Below are positions 42,789 to 47,948 of a stretch of 47,948 nt of DNA, one piece after another. Source of the DNA: an uncultured Porphyromonadaceae bacterium (GTDB taxonomy: Bacteria > Bacteroidota > Bacteroidia > Bacteroidales > Muribaculaceae); NCBI GenBank assembly GCA_900555715.1, contig USMC01000019.1, positions 1 through 47,948 of the forward strand, read 5' to 3'. Both the position numbers and the translations under genes were made by a program. Below the pieces are notes generated by a model. It was not told the DNA's origin. It ran no database searches and saw only the letters and a list, made by a program, of their open reading frames with translations. The stretch's first letter is position 1. Each line of letters starts with the position of its first letter.

Positions 42789-42809
42789 TTCTCATAATCA
42801 AGAAAAAAA

Positions 42810-43244
42810 ATGTCAAACTGGTTTGAATGTAAAGTAAGATACGACAAGATGCAGGAAAACGGCTCTGTCAAAAAAGTGAACGAACCCTATCTTGTCGACG
42901 CCCTCTCCTTCACCGAGGCAGAAGCGCGCATAACAGAAGAAGTCAGCCCCTTCATCTCAGGCGAATTTTCCGTCTCGGCGGTAAAACGCACAAAAATAGC
43001 CGAAGTGTTCTGGCAGGGCGGCGACCGCTGGTATCAGGTCAAGGTCGGTTTCATCACCATCGATGAAAAGACAGCTGCCGAAAAGCGCTCCAACTCCCTC
43101 ATCCTCGTACAGGCAAGCAACTTCAAGGAAGCCTACGAGCACTTCGAAGAAGGCATGAAAGGCACCATGGCAGACTACGACATCGTCTCCATCTGCGAGA
43201 CACCGCTCATGGACGTCTACAAGATGAAACTCACTCAGGAATAA
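42810..43244 (+). CDS. DUF4494 protein
   Basis: A 144-residue protein of a Bacteroidetes family with no established function (DUF4494), recognised by MSNWFECKVRYDKMQENGSV and VDALSFTEAEARITEEVSPF. It has no signal peptide or membrane segment. The YggS-like gene starts two bases after its stop, an arrangement I recall as conserved in Bacteroidales, which suggests a common function or shared control. Confidence 0.8.
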   Translation: MSNWFECKVRYDKMQENGSVKKVNEPYLVDALSFTEAEARITEEVSPFISGEFSVSAVKRTKIAEVFWQGGDRWYQVKVGFITIDEKTAAEKRSNSLILVQASNFKEAYEHFEEGMKGTMADYDIVSICETPLMDVYKMKLTQE

Positions 43245-43246
43245 CC

Positions 43247-43921
43247 ATGGCATCCATTGCCGAATCGCTGACAGCCATACGCTCCACCCTGCCCGCAGAG
43301 GTCGGGCTTGTGGCTGTCTCCAAATTCCATCCTGCCGAAGCTATCGCCGAGGCATACGCTGCCGGGCAGCGGGCGTTCGGAGAAAGCCGTGTGCAGGAAC
43401 TGACGAAGAAAATGCCTGTGCTGCCTGCCGACATACGCTGGCACTTCATCGGACATCTGCAGACCAACAAAGTGCGTCAGCTACTCAGTGCCGGCAGAAT
43501 AGAGCTAATAGAGAGTGTCGACAGCGAGCACCTTCTCAGCGCCATCGACAGCGAGGCAGAGCGCCTCGGCATCGTCGCACGCGTACTCATGCAGGTGCAC
43601 GTGGCACAGGAGGAGACAAAATTCGGATTCACACCCGACGAACTGCTCGCCTATTTCCGCGACCGCCGTTTCGAGAATCTCAAAGCAACGCATATCTGCG
43701 GGATAATGGGCATGGCATCGAACACCGACGATGAAGGACGCATACGCAGCGACTTCCGGGCAATAGCGCGTCTGCGGCAGCAGATTCTCGACACAGCGCC
43801 TGACCTGAGGGGATTCGACACCGTGTCGATGGGAATGAGCCACGACTACCGCACCGCTATCGAGGAAGGAAGCACACTCGTACGCATAGGTACCGCCATC
43901 TTCGGCGAACGCACCTATTGA
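43247..43921 (+). CDS. YggS/PROSC family pyridoxal-phosphate homeostasis protein
   Basis: The protein binds pyridoxal 5'-phosphate and keeps its free level and amino/keto acid pools balanced. The 224 residues form the alanine-racemase-like barrel only. The PLP lysine is in LVAVSKFHPAEAIAEAYAAG; FGESRVQEL, WHFIGHLQTNK, GIMGMAS and SMGMSHDYRTAIEEGSTLVR are the other family motifs. The end overlaps the convergent MATE gene by seven bases. Confidence 0.92.
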   Translation: MASIAESLTAIRSTLPAEVGLVAVSKFHPAEAIAEAYAAGQRAFGESRVQELTKKMPVLPADIRWHFIGHLQTNKVRQLLSAGRIELIESVDSEHLLSAIDSEAERLGIVARVLMQVHVAQEETKFGFTPDELLAYFRDRRFENLKATHICGIMGMASNTDDEGRIRSDFRAIARLRQQILDTAPDLRGFDTVSMGMSHDYRTAIEEGSTLVRIGTAIFGERTY

Positions 43922-45270
43922 CGGGCACGCCTGAGCTGCCTGAACTGCCACAGGACGAGCGCGAGAGTAACAACGGTTGCAAGGGCGTCGGACGACGGAA
44001 ACGCTATCCAGACACCTTTAAGCCCCCATTCGCGTGGGAGTATAATCAGTAATGGAATAAGAAACAGTACCTGGCGGAGGAGTCCGATAAGAATCGACTT
44101 CCCCGCCATTCCTATACTTTGGAAAAGCATGGACGATATCACCTGGAAACCGACGACTGGGAAGGCGAGCAGGCAATAGCTGAGAGCTGTCTGCGTGGCA
44201 TCGAGGAGCCCGGAGTCGGTAGTGAAAGCCATACCTATCTCACGCGGCATGACAAGCCCCAGCACGCCTCCCGTTGCCGTTATCACCGTCGCGGCAGCCA
44301 CTGCGAGAACGAAAGTGCGTCTGAGGCGGTGGGTCTGACCGGCACCATAGTTATAACCGATAATCGGCTGCGCGCCCTGGCATATACCGAGAACGACGGT
44401 AACAAGCAACGACGTATAAGTGACCATAATGCCGGCTGCTCCGATGTCGCTGTCGCTGCCGTAGGCAAGAAGAGTGTTGTTTACGATAGCGTTGACAGCA
44501 CATCCCGCCGCATTGACAAGTGCCGGCGCGGCGCCGAGAGATATGATGGATGCGACAATGTTCCACTTCAGCCCGAACGTATGCCGGTGAAAGTGCAGGG
44601 TGGCATTCCTGTTGAAAAAATGCGAAAGGACATAAGCCGCCGAAACAAGCATGGCGATATCGGTAGCATACGCAGCACCTGCTATACCCCATCCGAAGAC
44701 ATAGATGAACAGCGGATCGAGAACCACATTGACAGCAGCGCCGACAAGCATGGTGTACATCGCCTTGCGCGGATAGCCGGAAGCGCGCATAAGGTTGTTC
44801 ATTCCGTATGCCACATTCGTCAGCAGAAGACCCGGAAGAAGAGGCAGCATATACTCGCGGGCATAGGGCAAGGTGACATCGCTGGCACCGAAAGCGCTCA
44901 GCAAGGGATCGATGAAAACGGCGAAGACGGCAATGTATATCGCGGCATTGAGCAGTGTCAGAGTGATGGCGTTGCCGAGGATGCGCTCCGCGAGCGTCAG
45001 ATTTTTCTCTCCTAAAGCAATCGACACACGCGCCGTGGAACCCACGCCGACAAGGACGCCGACAGCCGTAGCGAGATTCATTATCGGAAACGTCACCGCA
45101 AGACCGGCGATAGCTTCCGGTCCTACCCATTGTCCGATAAAAATGCGGTCGACAACATTATACAATGCCATCACAAGCATCCCGACGACAGCCGGGAGAC
45201 TGTACTCCCACAGCAGCCGTCCTACCGGACGCGTAGCCAGCGCCTTCAACCGTTCGTCCTGATTCTGCAT
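43915..45270 (-). CDS. MATE family multidrug/Na+ or H+ antiporter
   Basis: The 451-residue inner membrane protein has 12 predicted helices in two repeats, with the MATE signatures PAVVGMLVMALYNVVDRIFI in helix 1 and GAQPIIGYNYGAG in helix 7-8. It exports cationic drugs or metabolites in exchange for Na+ or H+. Substrate cannot be inferred. It is convergent with yggS and lies after a GC-rich hairpin (45313-45337) that separates it from the TPR gene. Confidence 0.9.
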   Translation of the reverse strand: MQNQDERLKALATRPVGRLLWEYSLPAVVGMLVMALYNVVDRIFIGQWVGPEAIAGLAVTFPIMNLATAVGVLVGVGSTARVSIALGEKNLTLAERILGNAITLTLLNAAIYIAVFAVFIDPLLSAFGASDVTLPYAREYMLPLLPGLLLTNVAYGMNNLMRASGYPRKAMYTMLVGAAVNVVLDPLFIYVFGWGIAGAAYATDIAMLVSAAYVLSHFFNRNATLHFHRHTFGLKWNIVASIISLGAAPALVNAAGCAVNAIVNNTLLAYGSDSDIGAAGIMVTYTSLLVTVVLGICQGAQPIIGYNYGAGQTHRLRRTFVLAVAAATVITATGGVLGLVMPREIGMAFTTDSGLLDATQTALSYCLLAFPVVGFQVISSMLFQSIGMAGKSILIGLLRQVLFLIPLLIILPREWGLKGVWIAFPSSDALATVVTLALVLWQFRQLRRARQ

Positions 45271-45312
45271 ATTCGGAATGTATAAAGTATATGGTTATAT
45301 CATCTACTTAAA

Positions 45313-45337
45313 CCCCCGGGCCGTGGCGGTCCGGGGG
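45313..45337 (-). terminator. GC-rich terminator after the TPR gene
   Basis: CCCCCGGGCC (45313-45322) and GGTCCGGGGG (45328-45337) form a ten-base stem with one G-T pair and a five-base loop. On the minus strand the stem is followed by only TTT. It starts 40 bases after the stop of the TPR gene and precedes the MATE gene, so it most likely ends the TPR transcript. Confidence 0.65.
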
Positions 45338-45376
45338 TCGTATGGGAGATTGCCGGCACATCGCCGGATAATATCA

Positions 45377-46024
45377 TCAGGCTTTCTGCTTTGCGAGAGC
45401 GCGCTCGTAGAGACTCTTCACAGGAGTGCTGCGGGCGTAGTCGGGATAGTTGTCGATGATTTCCTTGAGCGCATCGGCCTCGGCAGCGTAGTTTTTCTGC
45501 TCGCGGTACACGTTGGCTTTCTTCACAAGGATAAATGGAACTATCTCAGGATTATTGTCGGCGGCGCTGATAGCCTTGTCGTAGCATTTGAGCGCCTGGT
45601 CGAGCTGAGCGAGATTCACGTGGCAGTCGCCGGCAAGGGTATATACACCCGGTTCGGCAACCTTATCGTCGAGAGCGCAGTCGTCGAGATATTCGAGAGC
45701 TTCGGCATATTTTTCCTGCTTGTACAGACGGATACCCATTTCAGCCTTAGCGCGGTTACCGCTCTTGTATCCGGCCTCAGCGGCCTGCGCGTAGAGCTGC
45801 GATGCTATGCTGTCGTTGACGAGGGCGGCGGCGTCGGCTTTGCCTACTGCGGCGTCGGCCTTGCGGCTGCCGGTCTGAGAAATAAGAATCCAAGCGAGTG
45901 CCACTACTACGAGCACACCTACTATCGCCGAGCATACGACGAGTGCCTTTTTGTTTTTCTTTGCCTTTGCAAGAGCGTCCTCGGTTTCATTGACACTCTG
46001 CAGTTCAGGTTGTTTGTTGTCCAT
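45377..46024 (-). CDS. membrane-anchored TPR protein
   Basis: The 215-residue protein has a charged cytoplasmic N-terminus (about 1-26), one membrane helix (about 27-49, ALVVCSAIVGVLVVVALAWI) and a C-terminal part with three or so TPR units (about 80-205; YKQEKYAEALEYLDDCAL, QLDQALKCYDKAISA, YAAEADALKEIID). The layout resembles the YfgM/Ancillary SecYEG-type and other bitopic TPR proteins of Bacteroidetes. Function is unknown; a scaffold or chaperone role is an inference. Confidence 0.8.
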   Translation of the reverse strand: MDNKQPELQSVNETEDALAKAKKNKKALVVCSAIVGVLVVVALAWILISQTGSRKADAAVGKADAAALVNDSIASQLYAQAAEAGYKSGNRAKAEMGIRLYKQEKYAEALEYLDDCALDDKVAEPGVYTLAGDCHVNLAQLDQALKCYDKAISAADNNPEIVPFILVKKANVYREQKNYAAEADALKEIIDNYPDYARSTPVKSLYERALAKQKA

Positions 46025-46097
46025 TGCTATTTAATGTTTTTATTTCTTTCTGAGCACAAAAGTTCACCGCCCGCGGGCAGATACACTTTTCAAAGTG

Positions 46098-46105
46098 CAA
46101 AAATA
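46098..46105 (-). promoter_or_regulatory. -7 box of the TPR gene
   Basis: The minus strand reads TATTTTTG, a match to TAnnTTTG. TTTG lies 16 bases upstream, shorter than usual, although T-rich sequence covers the normal spacing. The transcript would start near 46092 with a leader of about 68 bases. Confidence 0.45.
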
Positions 46106-46250
46106 GCACATATTTCCCTAACAAAAAAATTTTAGCGCCCATAGTCGCAAGTTTTTATACCGAAATGTAATGTTCAGTACTTGCGCCATTGCCTATCACC
46201 AGTAGAAATACCGCTTTTTGTTTCAACTTCCGGCAAAATATTAAATTTTT

Positions 46251-46270
46251 GAGAATATTTTAAGATTCTC
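46251..46270. repeat. inverted repeat next to the susC promoter
   Basis: GAGAAT (46251-46256) and ATTCTC (46265-46270) are inverted copies eight bases apart. They end directly at the -33 box (46271), a place where an activator would bind. SusC genes are commonly under specific activators or anti-sigma/sigma control, so an operator is plausible. Confidence 0.4.
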
Positions 46271-46301
46271 GTTGTCTAATTAAATATTTTGTCTACCTTT
46301 G
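46271..46301 (+). promoter_or_regulatory. promoter of the susC-type gene
   Basis: GTTG at 46271-46274 (three of four bases of TTTG) and TACCTTTG at 46294-46301 are 19 bases apart. The start codon follows after 30 bases. Confidence 0.6.
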
Positions 46302-46331
46302 TCACATCATTTAACCTAATTTCTAATAATC

Positions 46332-47933
46332 ATGTTTGACAAACTTTTAAAATCCTTAAAATCTTTGAGGCTTTTTGTACTTGTTTTGTCTGCAACGATT
46401 GCCCTTAGCCTTGGTGCACAGACATCTGTGTCGGGCATAGTCTACGATAGCTCAGGCGAGACTATCCCGGGAGCAACCGTTCAGGTAAAAGGTCAGGACA
46501 AACGGGCAACAGTAACCGACATCGAAGGACGGTTCACACTCAGAGTACCCGACCTCAGCGTAACACTCGTGGCACGCTTTATCGGCTACAAGACCGAAGA
46601 AGTGAAACTCGACGGACGCGACAAAGTAGACATCGTGCTCAAAGAAGATTCCGAGCTGCTCAACGAAGTAGTCGCCATCGGCTACGGCACAGCCAAGAAA
46701 GTGTCGCTGACAGGCTCGGTGTCGGCAATATCGTCCAAGGAGCTGCTTACCGCTCCTATGACAAACACGTCAAACATGCTCACCGGCAAAGTTTCGGGTC
46801 TCACCGCCGTGCAGTCGACAGGACGTCCCGGCTCTGACGGCGCCGCGATCCACGTCCGCGGTCTTAACGACTTTGCGGCGAGCGGTCCTCTGTGCATCGT
46901 CGACGGTGTGCCCGCCAGCATGGATAACGTCAACCCCAACGACATCGAAAGCGTGTCGGTGCTCAAGGACGCCGCCGCTGCCATCTATGGCGTGCAGGGT
47001 GCTAACGGCGTCATCCTCATCACTACGAAGAAAGGCAACGAAGGTCAGGCTCGCATAAGCTACGACGGCGTGTTCTCGATGGTGAACAACACCGCCATGC
47101 CTGAGCTTATGAACGCCCGCGAATATATGTACTGGCACAACCGCGCCAGCGAGATGGACGGCTACACACCGCGTTACACTGCCGACATTCAGCAGCAGGT
47201 CATCGAAAACGCACCGGGAACCATCTATGGCGAAACCGACTGGCAGAAACAGCTCTGGCGCACGGCATTCACGCAGAAACATAACATCAGCGCTTCCGGT
47301 GGCACCAAGAAGGTGAAATATTTCGTCAGCCTCGGTGTCCTCGACCAGGAAGGCACGATGAAATCGACCGACTACCGCCGCTACAACCTCAGGACCAACA
47401 TCGACATATCGATCACCAAAGGTCTCAACTTCATGGCGAATATATCGGGCTACAAGGCAGAACGGCGCAACGCCGGCTTCGATCTCGGCAACACATACGC
47501 ATGGAACCCGGCTTTCGAAGCCACCCATGCCCTGCCTATCTACAAGTCGACTTACAACGGACTTCCTCTGGCGCAGACCACAGGCGGCGACGGACATTTC
47601 AATCCCGGAGCCTCCATCGCCAACTCAGGCTGGCAGCGCAACTACAACAACGAAATCTACACCAACCTGAAGCTTGAGTTCGACTTCGCGGAACTTGTGC
47701 CGCAGCTCAAAGGTCTGAAGATGAGCGTATGGGGATCATACAAATACGGTATGACGAAGATACGCAATTTCATGAACTCCTACGAGCAGTATGTTGTCAA
47801 CATAACGTCGCCAGACCCCGGCGAACCCAGTCTGCTGCCCAAACCCGGCACCACCGAGGGCGGAGCCTTCCTCAAATATCTGCAGGAATATGAGAGGGCA
47901 CTGAAAAAGTCCCTTTATAGACTGCACCCATAA
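46332..47933 (+). CDS. SusC-type TonB-dependent receptor, truncated
   Basis: SusC-family proteins are outer-membrane TonB-dependent channels for glycans or peptides, working with a SusD lipoprotein. Visible parts: signal peptide (about 1-33, ending LSLGAQ), carboxypeptidase-D-like domain (about 35-110; VSGIVYDSSGETIPGATVQV), TonB box region and SusC signature LNEVVAIGYGTAKKVSLTGS, plug domain with VRGLNDFAASGPLCIVDGVP and VLKDAAAAIYGVQGANGVIL, and the first barrel strands up to about residue 520. A full protein has about 1,000 residues. The match ends near 47,893 and the tail ALKKSLYRLHP is unlike any SusC, so the gene is broken or the assembly ends in foreign sequence. SusD is not in the window. 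Confidence 0.88.
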   Translation: MFDKLLKSLKSLRLFVLVLSATIALSLGAQTSVSGIVYDSSGETIPGATVQVKGQDKRATVTDIEGRFTLRVPDLSVTLVARFIGYKTEEVKLDGRDKVDIVLKEDSELLNEVVAIGYGTAKKVSLTGSVSAISSKELLTAPMTNTSNMLTGKVSGLTAVQSTGRPGSDGAAIHVRGLNDFAASGPLCIVDGVPASMDNVNPNDIESVSVLKDAAAAIYGVQGANGVILITTKKGNEGQARISYDGVFSMVNNTAMPELMNAREYMYWHNRASEMDGYTPRYTADIQQQVIENAPGTIYGETDWQKQLWRTAFTQKHNISASGGTKKVKYFVSLGVLDQEGTMKSTDYRRYNLRTNIDISITKGLNFMANISGYKAERRNAGFDLGNTYAWNPAFEATHALPIYKSTYNGLPLAQTTGGDGHFNPGASIANSGWQRNYNNEIYTNLKLEFDFAELVPQLKGLKMSVWGSYKYGMTKIRNFMNSYEQYVVNITSPDPGEPSLLPKPGTTEGGAFLKYLQEYERALKKSLYRLHP

Positions 47934-47948
47934 TTCAATCGGCACATA
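47896..47948. mobile_element. possible insertion sequence end interrupting the susC gene
   Basis: From about 47,896 the sequence (GGGCACTGAAAAAGTCCC and on) no longer encodes SusC. Its start, with G/C ends around an A-rich core, looks like the terminal repeat of an insertion sequence, and high-copy elements often end metagenome contigs. No transposase frame fits in the 53 bases, so the element type cannot be told. A second assembly chimera would look the same. Confidence 0.3.

Larger units (their letters stand above)
46025..46331. other. intergenic region with divergent promoters
   Basis: These 307 bases hold no gene. They contain the promoter boxes of the TPR gene (minus strand) and of the susC gene (plus strand), a ten-base palindrome GCCCGCGGGC at 46069-46078, a small hairpin CACTTT/AAAGTG at 46084-46097 in the TPR leader, and an inverted repeat at 46251-46270. 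The central part (46130-46245) shows nothing further I can name. Confidence 0.6.

Noticed and set aside
1..47948. CRISPR arrays, tRNA and rRNA genes
   Set aside because: I found no regularly spaced repeats and no cloverleaf or rRNA-like stretches in the gaps, all of which are short.

Overview
The window joins DNA from two unrelated bacteria. Bases 1 to about 2,490 look like a Firmicutes (Clostridia-type) fragment: the last codons of rplK, a complete rplA behind a strong Shine-Dalgarno sequence, a rho-independent terminator, an exported protein of unknown function, an ECF-type sigma factor and the start of the gene after it. From about 2,520 to the end the DNA is Bacteroidales, most likely a gut Muribaculaceae-like organism. 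The evidence is the fused str-S10-spc ribosomal gene order, the almost complete lack of Shine-Dalgarno sequences, promoters of the Bacteroidetes type (TTTG, 19-20 bases, TAnnTTTG), a SusC protein, and Bacteroidales-typical proteins. The two parts meet inside rplE, over a stretch of about 35 bases that can be read as both genes. I read this as a metagenome assembly chimera, not a transfer event.

Layout of the Bacteroidales part. 2,488-11,892 (minus strand) is one ribosomal unit: rpsL, rpsG, fusA, rpsJ, rplC, rplD, rplW, rplB, rpsS, rplV, rpsC, rplP, rpmC, rpsQ, rplN, rplX and a cut rplE. Its promoter lies back to back with that of a GT32-type glycosyltransferase. An exported WG-repeat-like protein follows. 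Next comes an AT-rich two-gene cassette on the minus strand (DUF3800 RNase-H-like protein plus a small basic protein that may be a BECR-type RNase), flanked by convergent promoters and a candidate small RNA. Then a plus-strand run carries spoT/rel, a 7TM-HD phosphodiesterase of the PgpH type, a PorW/SprE-like TPR lipoprotein, an SpoU rRNA/tRNA methyltransferase and an LD-carboxypeptidase.

25,558-40,958 is a complete dcw cell division and wall cluster in the Bacteroidetes order: rsmH, ftsL, ftsI (with PASTA), murE, mraY, murD, ftsW, murG, murC, ftsQ, ftsA, ftsZ. Genes overlap or are separated by a few bases, and a near-perfect internal promoter in the end of murC can serve ftsQAZ separately. 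A sirtuin overlaps the end of ftsZ. It is followed by an SGNH hydrolase, a DUF4494 protein and a YggS-type PLP protein. On the minus strand are a MATE transporter and a TPR membrane protein. The window ends in a SusC-type receptor gene that breaks off at about 47,893, where unrelated sequence (perhaps an insertion sequence end) begins.

Most of the window is housekeeping. The best candidates for something new are the AT-rich DUF3800/BECR-like cassette with its small RNA, the coupling of the ppGpp gene with a c-di-AMP-type phosphodiesterase gene, and the Zn-less sirtuin overlapping ftsZ.
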